The position numbers were made by a program, and so were the translations under genes. Source: Chloroflexota bacterium (GTDB taxonomy: Bacteria; Chloroflexota; Dehalococcoidia; UBA2247; RBG-13-53-26). Taken from it: a DNA stretch of 6,513 bases. Shown here one piece after another: positions 1 through 5,066 of this stretch (position 1 is its first letter; each line of letters opens with the position of its first letter). The stretch lies in assembly GCA_017885485.1 (NCBI GenBank), contig JAFNFZ010000174.1:1-6513 (forward strand). The letters are read 5' to 3'. Below the pieces are notes generated by a model, which was given only the letters and a program-made list of their open reading frames with translations, did no database searches and was not told the DNA's origin.

Positions 1-788
1 GTCGCTTTCTGTTGAAGCGCGGCCTCAAGGATGCCGAGCTGGTGTTCATTACTGCTGGCATGGGTGGAGGGACAGGTACAGGAGCGGCCCCCATAGTAGC
101 CGAGATAGCCAGAGAGAGCCGGGCACTGGTTATTGGTGTGGTGACGACGCCCTTTTCTTTCGAGGGGAAAAGGCGTTTCACGCTGGCTTTGAGCGGTATT
201 CGCCGATTGAGACCAGCAGTGGATAACCTGATCATCATTCACAATGATCGCCTGCTCCAGTTTGTGGAGCAGAACAGTCCGACGGGCCATGCGTTTGCTG
301 TGGCTGATGAGGCCGTTTCGGAGGGTATTCTGGCCGTATCGCAATTGATCAATGTGCCGGGTGAGATCAATGTGGACCTGGCTGATGTGAAGAGCGTTAT
401 GGCCATACCCGGTGGTGCCCTCATGGCTATTGGCAGGGCAGATTCGCAGTCGCGCTACCCGGCCCAGGAAGCTGCGGAGCAGGCCATTTCCAATCCACTG
501 CTGGACATAGATATCAAGGGAGCCAGGGGCATCCTGTTCAATTTCAGCGGTGGGCCAGACCTGACTCTTGGAGAGGTCAACGATGCTGCCAATCTCATTG
601 CCAGGGAAGTGCATCCCGATTGCACGATGTTCTTTGGCATGTCCACTGCCAGCGAGGAGATGAGGAATCAGGTCAAGCTGACGCTGGTTGCCACTGGCAT
701 AAACCCAGCCCTCCCTACCAACTGGCTGGCTGAGATGGGGGAGACCATCAAGGAAGTGTTGACCGGCGAACGGAGGCACAGGGCATAG
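1..788 (+). CDS. ftsZ: FtsZ-like GTPase 1 (5'-truncated by window edge)
   Basis: This is a tubulin/FtsZ-family GTPase whose first roughly 95 residues lie outside the window. The open frame runs from base 3 (R-F-L-L-K-R), matching residue 94 onward of the second copy, so the TTG at 12 is not a real start. The GTP-binding signature GGGTGTG is encoded at 63-83. The catalytic T7 loop N-V-D-L-A-D is intact (N at 369, D at 375, D at 384), so GTP hydrolysis on polymerisation is expected. By eye it is roughly 60-65% identical to copy 2. After the conserved A-T-G-I end of the core, the tail is short: PALPTNWLAEMGETIKEVL and then a basic end. It lacks the usual D-I-P-x-F-L-R type peptide that binds FtsA, ZipA or SepF. 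Two small membrane-protein genes follow on the same strand. It is a paralog of FtsZ and probably not the main division gene (inference). Confidence 0.93.
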   Translation, partial: RFLLKRGLKDAELVFITAGMGGGTGTGAAPIVAEIARESRALVIGVVTTPFSFEGKRRFTLALSGIRRLRPAVDNLIIIHNDRLLQFVEQNSPTGHAFAVADEAVSEGILAVSQLINVPGEINVDLADVKSVMAIPGGALMAIGRADSQSRYPAQEAAEQAISNPLLDIDIKGARGILFNFSGGPDLTLGEVNDAANLIAREVHPDCTMFFGMSTASEEMRNQVKLTLVATGINPALPTNWLAEMGETIKEVLTGERRHRA

Positions 789-869
789 AGCTAGTTTGAG
801 AGATTGTCCGGAGATAGCTGATATCTCGGCGGCAGTGGCTGAAGTAAGCCAGAAAGGGGGTCAGACAGG

Positions 870-1064
870 ATGTCACAATTGTTGGCATGGCTCAACACAG
901 CAGCGGGATTGATCCTTTTCTTCGCCATGTCAGGCATAACCCAGTGGGTCATATTTGCTTCGCCCCAGGCCAAGGTATTCCCTTTCCTCATTGGCATACT
1001 GCTTCTGATGAACGCGGTGTATCTTGCCGTGGCAAAGGTCGAACTCTCGAGCCATCGTGGTTAA
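870..1064 (+). CDS. Small two-helix membrane protein A, FtsZ-cassette family
   Basis: This is a 64-residue protein that I do not recognise from any named family. Two hydrophobic stretches (about 5-23 and 36-55) predict two membrane helices joined by a short loop; the C-terminal tail carries K56 and H62-R63. It carries the motifs shared by all four small proteins here: L-x-W-x-N-x3-G at the N-terminus and W26-V-I-F-A-S-P-Q-A-K35 in the loop, followed by an N-A-V-Y-L end to helix 2. It is about 75% identical (47 of 63) to the protein at 4132-4323. The start ATG has a purine-rich ribosome site (AGAAAGGGGG, 851-860). It begins 81 bases after ftsZ-like 1, and its stop overlaps the ribosome site of the next gene. 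The likely role is a membrane partner of the adjacent FtsZ; this is inferred only from position and co-duplication. Confidence 0.85.
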   Translation: MSQLLAWLNTAAGLILFFAMSGITQWVIFASPQAKVFPFLIGILLLMNAVYLAVAKVELSSHRG

Positions 1065-1070
1065 GGAGGT
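1063..1070 (+). promoter_or_regulatory. Strong Shine-Dalgarno overlapping upstream stop codon
   Basis: AAGGAGGT, a full-length match to the anti-Shine-Dalgarno, begins inside the TAA stop of protein A and lies six bases before the ATG at 1077. This implies translational coupling of the two small proteins and selects 1077 over the nearby out-of-frame ATG at 1072. Confidence 0.8.
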
Positions 1071-1076
1071 CATGAG

Positions 1077-1274
1077 ATGTCGCGTTTATTAGGTTGGGGC
1101 AACCTGCTGATAGGTAGTTTGCTATTGTTTGCCCTGTCAGACATAGCATGGACCTGGTTCTCGTCTCCAACATCGAGGTTGATCGTGTTCATCCTCTCCG
1201 TGTTGTTGATAGGGAATGCAGTTATGCTGGCGTTCTTTGGGGAAGACGAAGCACATTGGGAGAGGCGAACCTAG
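1077..1274 (+). CDS. Small two-helix membrane protein B, FtsZ-cassette family
   Basis: This 65-residue protein has two predicted membrane helices (about 8-24 and 35-54) and a charged tail, G-E-D-E-A-H-W-E-R-R-T. It is a divergent relative of protein A: L-G-W-G-N-x3-G lies at 5-13, the loop motif W25-T-W-F-S-S-P-T-S-R34 aligns position for position, and helix 2 ends in N-A-V-M-L. Only 12 bases separate it from protein A and its ribosome site overlaps A's stop codon, so the two are almost certainly co-translated. Module 1 is the only one with two small partners, which may form a hetero-oligomer (inference). The tail is more acidic than in proteins A and D. The function is unknown. Confidence 0.83.
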   Translation: MSRLLGWGNLLIGSLLLFALSDIAWTWFSSPTSRLIVFILSVLLIGNAVMLAFFGEDEAHWERRT

Positions 1275-1336
1275 TGCAGCCTAGCCTCCTCTGGACAGGG
1301 GCGGTGGGTGAAGGGAAGAAAAGGTTTCGTATTGAC

Positions 1337-1361
1337 GGAGGAGAGGAATTCCCTCTCCTCC
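1337..1361 (+). repeat. Perfect 10-bp hairpin in spacer before ftsZ-like 2
   Basis: GGAGGAGAGG (1337-1346) and CCTCTCCTCC (1352-1361) are exact reverse complements around a five-base loop, AATTC. No U-run follows, so it is not a classical intrinsic terminator. It could protect or process the transcript between modules, and its left arm is itself Shine-Dalgarno-like sequence that would be sequestered. It sits in the 134-base gap between protein B and ftsZ-like 2. Confidence 0.75.
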
Positions 1362-1408
1362 CGGCAGAACAACAGATGCAATCGGAATATTAGTGAAGGG
1401 GGAGTCAT

Positions 1409-2515
1409 ATGATCGATTCAATGCGGGGAGGAATGAGATCAGGGGATCATGCCAGGGCACCGGCATTGATCAAGGTGGTAGGTGTGGGTGGCGGTGGCTG
1501 CAATACAGTTCGTCGCATGATGCGCAACCAGCGGATACCTGGTGTGGAGTATATCGTGGCGAATACCGATGTCAAATCCCTGGATCTGGTCAATGGGGCG
1601 CTGTCATTGCAGATTGGTGAGCATCTCACTCATGGATTTGGCGCTGGTGGTGATCCTAAGGTCGGCTTCAGAGCGGCAGAGGAGGCGGACTTTCTGCTTA
1701 AGAGGGCGCTCAAGGATGCTGAGTTGGTGTTCGTGACGGTAGGCATGGGTGGAGGTACGGGTACAGGTGCAGCTCCGGTCATAGCTGCAGTAGCCAAGGA
1801 GAGTGGTGCTCTCGTTCTCGCTGTTGTAACTACCCCGTTCTCTTTTGAGGGCAGAAAGCGCTTCGATGTTGCCATGGATGGCGTCGGTCGGCTCAAAGCG
1901 ATGGTTGACAATATGATTGTTGTTCACAATGACCGCCTGCTGCAGTATTCAGATCACGATGCCAGCATCGGGCAAGCCTTCTCCATGGCGGATGAGGTAG
2001 TCAGCGAGGGCATCCTCAGCGTTTCCCAGCTGGTCAATGTCCCGGGTGAGATAAACGTGGACATGGCTGATGTCAAGGGTGTGATGCGTTTGACTGGGAC
2101 GGCCATTATGGCCATGGGGACTGGTGAAGGAGCGCATCCTGCCATGGACGCAGCAGAAAAAGCCATCTCCAACCCCCTCTTGGATGTAACCATGAAAGGG
2201 GCCAGAGGTCTCCTCGTCAGTTTCTCCGGCGGGCTTGATTTGAGCCTTGGTGAAGTGAATGAGGCAGCCACCCTTGTTGCCCGAGAAGCTCACCCTGAGT
2301 GCAATTTCAAGTTTGGTCTGGCTACCCTCAGCGAGGAACTCAAGGGCAAGGCCAAGGTTACCCTCATTGCCACGGGCATAAGAGCGACGGCGGGTTCATC
2401 ATCATCATCGTCGTCATCGTCACACACAACGTCGCCATCGTCACGCACGGCATCGTCGGCGGGTAAGTGGTTCTCTAATCTGGGAGACAAGCTGAACAAG
2501 GCGACCAAATGGTAG
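1409..2515 (+). CDS. ftsZ: FtsZ-like GTPase 2 with poly-serine linker
   Basis: This is a complete 368-residue FtsZ-family GTPase, expected to polymerise in the cytoplasm. The core starts near residue 20. It shows the nucleotide-binding T1 loop G-V-G-G-G-G-C-N (25-32), A-N-T-D (51-54), the GAGGD loop (78-82), the tubulin signature GGGTGTG (114-120) and T-P-F-S-F-E-G (142-148). The T7 loop has N216, D218 and D221, all catalytic positions kept. The core ends at A-T-G-I (321-324). A low-complexity linker then has nine consecutive serines (330-338) plus more S/T, followed by the tail W354-F-S-N-L-G-D-K-L-N-K-A-T-K-W368, a plausible amphipathic helix. The canonical C-terminal D-I-P-x-F-L-R peptide is absent. 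The ATG at 1409 has GAAGGGGGAG (1395-1404) just upstream. A homolog of the small membrane proteins begins 49 bases after the stop. Family assignment is certain; the specialised role is inferred. Confidence 0.96.
   Translation: MIDSMRGGMRSGDHARAPALIKVVGVGGGGCNTVRRMMRNQRIPGVEYIVANTDVKSLDLVNGALSLQIGEHLTHGFGAGGDPKVGFRAAEEADFLLKRALKDAELVFVTVGMGGGTGTGAAPVIAAVAKESGALVLAVVTTPFSFEGRKRFDVAMDGVGRLKAMVDNMIVVHNDRLLQYSDHDASIGQAFSMADEVVSEGILSVSQLVNVPGEINVDMADVKGVMRLTGTAIMAMGTGEGAHPAMDAAEKAISNPLLDVTMKGARGLLVSFSGGLDLSLGEVNEAATLVAREAHPECNFKFGLATLSEELKGKAKVTLIATGIRATAGSSSSSSSSSHTTSPSSRTASSAGKWFSNLGDKLNKATKW
2396..2422 (+). repeat. TCA/TCG trinucleotide run encoding nine serines
   Basis: Nine consecutive TCR codons (five of the first seven bases-triplets being TCA or TCG in mixed order) form an imperfect microsatellite inside ftsZ-like 2, encoding S330-S338. 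The tract lies exactly in the expected disordered C-terminal linker, so length changes in steps of three would alter only tether length. Confidence 0.85.
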
Positions 2516-2564
2516 CCGGCCGCTTGCCGGAAATCAAAAGGAGATCATTAAGGAGGGAGTCACA

Positions 2565-2780
2565 ATGGCACGTGCACTAGGTTGGTTCAACGTGATAGTC
2601 GGGTTCTTCCTGCTGTCGTTGGTGATGTCAGGTGTGTTCAGCCAGGTGCTCTCAGATATATCGGACTGGAATCAGTTCAGTAGCATAGGGGCCAAAGTGG
2701 TCGTCAGCTTCGGTGGTATTCTGGCCATTGCCAGTTCTGTATATCTTGTTCTTGGACATAGTCGGCAGGAGAAGAGATAG
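2565..2780 (+). CDS. Small two-helix membrane protein C, FtsZ-cassette family
   Basis: This 71-residue protein has two predicted membrane helices (about 7-26 and 44-64) and a basic tail, H-S-R-Q-E-K-R. It is the most divergent of the four relatives but keeps the N-terminal L-G-W-F-N-x3-G motif (5-13) and the loop motif W35-N-Q-F-S-S-I-G-A-K44. Its loop is about nine residues longer because of an insertion, S-Q-V-L-S-D-I-S-D. Helix 2 ends S-S-V-Y-L, where A and D have N-A-V-Y-L. The start is fixed by AAGGAGG (2550-2556), eight bases before the ATG. It follows ftsZ-like 2 by 49 bases, consistent with one transcript. The function is unknown; its position suggests a dedicated membrane partner of that FtsZ. 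Confidence 0.85.
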   Translation: MARALGWFNVIVGFFLLSLVMSGVFSQVLSDISDWNQFSSIGAKVVVSFGGILAIASSVYLVLGHSRQEKR

Positions 2781-2788
2781 CACTAAGT

Positions 2789-2825
2789 GAGACCGATCAC
2801 TCGGGTGATCCCCGGTGATCGTCTC
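2789..2825 (+). repeat. Long hairpin with alternative pairing before ftsZ-like 3
   Basis: GAGACCGATCAC (2789-2800) pairs with GTGATCGTCTC (2815-2825) over 11 bp with one bulged C. The enclosed bases form a further CGGG/CCCG stem (2802-2805 with 2811-2814) on a TGATC loop. GATCAC (2795-2800) can also pair with the nearer GTGATC (2805-2810), so two mutually exclusive folds exist. No U-run follows. The hairpin lies in the 175-base spacer between protein C and ftsZ-like 3 and may control read-through, processing or stability. Confidence 0.7.
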
Positions 2826-2955
2826 GAGGATCGAAGATCGAAGCTGAGAACAGGCAGTGGTGGTAGGTGGGGGGAAAACGGAAGATCGACTTCATCGGTG
2901 TGTATTTGACCAGTAGCCCGGAAGCGCAAAACTACGAAGAGGGAGACGCTGAAAG

Positions 2956-4044
2956 ATGGAAGAGATGATGAAAGCGGGTGATGCTGGTAGGACGATAGCC
3001 CGTATCAAAGTGATTGGCGTGGGCGGTGGTGGCTGCAATGCCGTTCGGCGAATGATGCATCAGCAGCATCACGTGAGGGGGGTGGAGTATGTCGTAATCA
3101 ATACGGATATCAAGTCCCTTGAACTGACATCTACCGTCAACTCTATTCATAACAGTATTCAGATCGGGTCGCATCTGACCCAGGGTTTTGGAGCCGGGGG
3201 CGATGCCAAGGTCGGAGAATTGGCGGCCAGAGAGAACCTGATGGTTCTTCAGAAGGTTCTGAGGGGTGCTGATCTCGTTTTCGTGGCTGCCGGCATGGGC
3301 GGGGGCACCGGCACGGGCTCGGCTCCCGTGGTGGCTGAGATCGCCAGAGAAGCAGGTGCACTGGTTGTGGCGGTGGTGACTACACCGTTCTCCTTTGAAG
3401 GCGCCAAGAGGGCAGAGGTTGCTCTGGCAGGTCTTCGTCGTCTCATTGAAAGGGTAAACAGCACCATCATCGTTCCCAATGACCATCTCCTCCGCTTGGG
3501 CGACCATGATGTGCCTGTTCGCGAAGCCTTTGCTGCTGCAGATCGTGTTGTGGCCGAGGGGATCACGGCGATCTCTGAGCTCATCAACATCCCCGGGGAG
3601 ATAAACTGCGATCTGGCTGATGTCAAGAAGGTAATGAGCATCCCCGGAATAGCCATCATGACCACCGGAAGGGGAGAGGGTCCAAATGCTGCAGAACATG
3701 CAGCGGAGGAAGTCATTTTCGAGCCTCTGTTGGAGACGCATGTCCATGGTGCCAAGGGGGTTCTGTTCACGTTCTCTGGCGGTCCGGACTTGACCCTGGG
3801 ATCGGTGCAGAGGGCGGCGACCCTCATTTCCAAGCATGTTGACCCTGCTGCTTCCATATTCTTCGGTATGAACCTGCCCAGAGAGGAACTTACCGGACAG
3901 GTGAAGATCAATCTGGTGGCTACAGGGATAAGGCAGTCGGCTGAAAGCGGCTGGTTCTCCGGAGTCAAGCAGAGCATGAAGGGTGCTGCTCAGGCTCAGT
4001 CGAGCAAGTTGACCAGACTGAGCATGAAGTACTCTTCCAACTAG
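2956..4044 (+). CDS. ftsZ: FtsZ-like GTPase 3
   Basis: This complete 362-residue FtsZ-family GTPase has the T1 loop G-V-G-G-G-G-C-N (21-28), I-N-T-D (48-51), GAGGD (79-83), the tubulin signature GGGTGTG (115-121), T-P-F-S-F-E-G (143-149), and T7-loop N217, D219 and D222. It therefore has all expected GTPase residues. Unlike copy 2 it carries an extra four residues or so around 58-66 (S-T-V-N-S-I-H-N), before the Q-I-G-S-H-L segment. After A-T-G-I (322-325) the tail reads [13 protein letters not shown] and continues to a basic end, again without the canonical partner-binding peptide. The ATG at 2956 has GAAGAGGGAG (2936-2945) ten bases upstream; ATGs at codons 4 and 5 are alternatives. A small membrane protein very like protein A follows 87 bases downstream, suggesting modules 1 and 3 are the closest pair at the membrane-protein level. 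Confidence 0.96.
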   Translation: MEEMMKAGDAGRTIARIKVIGVGGGGCNAVRRMMHQQHHVRGVEYVVINTDIKSLELTSTVNSIHNSIQIGSHLTQGFGAGGDAKVGELAARENLMVLQKVLRGADLVFVAAGMGGGTGTGSAPVVAEIAREAGALVVAVVTTPFSFEGAKRAEVALAGLRRLIERVNSTIIVPNDHLLRLGDHDVPVREAFAAADRVVAEGITAISELINIPGEINCDLADVKKVMSIPGIAIMTTGRGEGPNAAEHAAEEVIFEPLLETHVHGAKGVLFTFSGGPDLTLGSVQRAATLISKHVDPAASIFFGMNLPREELTGQVKINLVATGIRQSAESGWFSGVKQSMKGAAQAQSSKLTRLSMKYSSN

Positions 4045-4131
4045 AGGATGAAGGAGATGCTCACGGGAAGAAGGTGGCTGAAGTGAGCGGGCTGGTCCAG
4101 GCCGAAACTGTGTAGAAGGGGAGGTTAGACG

Positions 4132-4323
4132 ATGCCGCAGCTACTGTCATGGCTCAATGTGATGGCGGGATTGATCCTGTTCTTCGCTATGTCGGGCATA
4201 TCAGAATGGATCATCTTCGCCTCGCCTCAGGCCAAGGTGTTCCCTTTCTTCATTGCCATACTGCTTCTTCTCAATGCGGTGTACCTGGCTCTGGCGAAAG
4301 GGGAATTCTGGGCCCGTCGCTAG
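4132..4323 (+). CDS. Small two-helix membrane protein D, FtsZ-cassette family
   Basis: This 63-residue protein has two predicted membrane helices (about 5-23 and 36-55). It is the close paralog of protein A, with about 47 of 63 residues identical, including an unbroken stretch F-A-S-P-Q-A-K-V-F-P-F across the loop and the start of helix 2. Loop motif W26 to K35 and helix-2 ending N-A-V-Y-L are kept; most differences are conservative or fall in the last seven residues, which end W-A-R-R. AAGGGGAGGT (4116-4125) is the ribosome site, six bases before the ATG. The leader also shares 14 of 15 bases with the leader of protein A (4074-4088 versus 835-849), so duplication included non-coding sequence. 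The function is unknown. Confidence 0.86.
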   Translation: MPQLLSWLNVMAGLILFFAMSGISEWIIFASPQAKVFPFFIAILLLLNAVYLALAKGEFWARR

Positions 4324-4423
4324 GCAGAACAGAAGAGTTGACAGTCTGGATCCCCGGCATATTGCTGGCGGGGTGTGGCATTTGTGCTCGCCTTTGTCAG
4401 TGAGGGATTCTCGATGCGGCGAA

Positions 4424-4442
4424 GCAGGACAGATAGTCCTGC
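4424..4442 (+). repeat. 7-bp hairpin downstream of protein D
   Basis: GCAGGAC (4424-4430) and GTCCTGC (4436-4442) pair perfectly around the loop AGATA. The following bases are not T-rich. It is the clearest structure in the 164-base spacer between protein D and the 29-residue ORF, which also holds a weaker CCCCG/CGGGG pairing at 4352-4373. Confidence 0.5.
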
Positions 4443-4490
4443 CATAGCCTTGATCCATCGTAGGAGGGATGGAGGGAGAAGGAGGGAATG

Positions 4491-4580
4491 ATGCCGAGCA
4501 AAACAGAAGTAATGGTATGGGGTTTTGTGGTGATAGCCATGTGCATCGTGGTGATGGGTATGGTGAATCCCTGGTCCTGA
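4491..4580 (+). CDS. 29-residue single-helix membrane micropeptide (putative)
   Basis: A short ORF encodes a 29-residue peptide beginning M-P-S-K-T-E and containing one strongly hydrophobic stretch (V7-V25, rich in V, M, I) before the end N-P-W-S. This is the layout of a single-pass micropeptide. AAGGAGGG (4479-4486) lies four bases before the ATG at 4491; an adjacent in-frame ATG at 4488 is too close to that site to be preferred. It lies on the same strand as the FtsZ cassettes, 167 bases after protein D, and may be their last member. It lacks the W-x-N and loop motifs of proteins A-D, so it is not visibly homologous. The very short length makes chance possible, but the ribosome site together with a clean transmembrane segment supports it. 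Confidence 0.55.
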   Translation: MPSKTEVMVWGFVVIAMCIVVMGMVNPWS

Positions 4581-4646
4581 ACCGGGGAAACACATCTGCA
4601 TAGCCGATTGTGAGAAGTCACACTGGTCCCATGCACTCGGAATTCC

Positions 4647-4680
4647 GGACAAGAGAGAATACTGGTTCTCTGGGCTGTCC
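4647..4680 (+). promoter_or_regulatory. Two-part hairpin in leader of the 65-residue ORF
   Basis: GGACA (4647-4651) pairs with TGTCC (4676-4680), and AGAGAA (4654-4659) pairs with TTCTCT (4666-4671), giving 11 bp around a small internal loop. It ends 21 bases before the ATG at 4702. It could be a structured leader or a chance fold. Confidence 0.35.
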
Positions 4681-4701
4681 CGAGGACCTGAGGATAAGGA
4701 A

Positions 4702-4899
4702 ATGAGAAGAAGACGCGCCACAAGAACAGCACGCAGTCTGTTGAGGTTGATCGGAATAAGCCTGGTTGTGTTGCCGGAGCCGTTTACTACACTGCCCGGA
4801 GTAGCATTACTCTGTGCCTCTTTCGCTCTGCCAGATAGGAGCTACAGACCTGCTCCATGCTCTGGAGTAATCGTGCGAAGTGGTAGACTGCCGGTCTAG
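4702..4899 (+). CDS. Hypothetical 65-residue basic/hydrophobic membrane protein
   Basis: The N-terminus is extremely basic (seven arginines within the first 15 residues). A hydrophobic span then runs from about 13 to 43, broken by P25, P27 and P32 in V-L-P-E-P-F-T-T-L-P-G. That proline/glycine arrangement between two short hydrophobic pieces resembles small membrane proteins with a P-x-P-G turn, but I cannot assign a family. The last 20 residues look poorly structured. GAGGA (4690-4694) lies seven bases before the ATG, a reasonable ribosome site. It is the last plus-strand gene before a convergent neighbour and may end the FtsZ-cassette transcript. It shares no clear motif with proteins A-D. 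It could be a spurious ORF; the organised start and hydrophobic core make a real gene slightly more likely than not. Confidence 0.5.
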   Translation: MRRRRATRTARSLLRLIGISLVVLPEPFTTLPGVALLCASFALPDRSYRPAPCSGVIVRSGRLPV

Positions 4900-4971
4900 G
4901 GCCGCACTCTATGGCAATCGGAACAAACAAGGAATTCTGCAGCTTTGGATGACGCTGTTGTGGTGGATGTC

Positions 4972-5066
4972 AGCAGGCAGGCTAGGAGCGAGGCTCCCCC
5001 CCTTTGCTTGGCAGGTCATTTTGAATCCTTCATTCAATGAGACCCCCCTGCACTAGCCTGCCTGCT
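4972..5066. repeat. 14-bp inverted repeat between convergent genes
   Basis: AGCAGGCAGGCTAG (4972-4985) is the exact reverse complement of CTAGCCTGCCTGCT (5053-5066). The 67-base interior holds a GAGC/GCTC mini-stem (4987-4994) and TTGAAT/ATTCAA around CCTTC (5020-5036). The right arm overlaps the last bases of the ATPase stop codon (5065-5067, minus strand). It may act as a bidirectional 3'-end structure for the two converging transcripts, or be a small palindromic mobile repeat; no target-site duplication is visible. Apart from this, the gene-free stretch 4900-5064 shows nothing recognisable. Confidence 0.65.

Noticed and set aside
2932..3977. Long minus-strand open frames of about 301 and 242 codons opposite ftsZ-like 3
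   Set aside because: They lie wholly antisense to a gene with every FtsZ motif, have unnatural composition, and similar shadow frames occur opposite the other ftsZ copies.
4048..4086. 12-codon ORF after ftsZ-like 3 (M-K-E-M-L-T-G-R), resembling the I-K-E-V-L-T-G tail of copy 1
   Set aside because: Too short, with no clear ribosome site; the similarity could be a decayed tail remnant but is not distinguishable from chance.
4338..4363. TTGACA hexamer followed by CATATT as a promoter for the micropeptide
   Set aside because: The spacer is 14 bases, too short for a standard sigma-70 promoter, and the -10 match is weak.
4469..4603. 44-codon ORF overlapping the micropeptide in another frame
   Set aside because: Its ribosome site is only one or two bases from the ATG, and the product is low-complexity, rich in G, N and S without a hydrophobic core.
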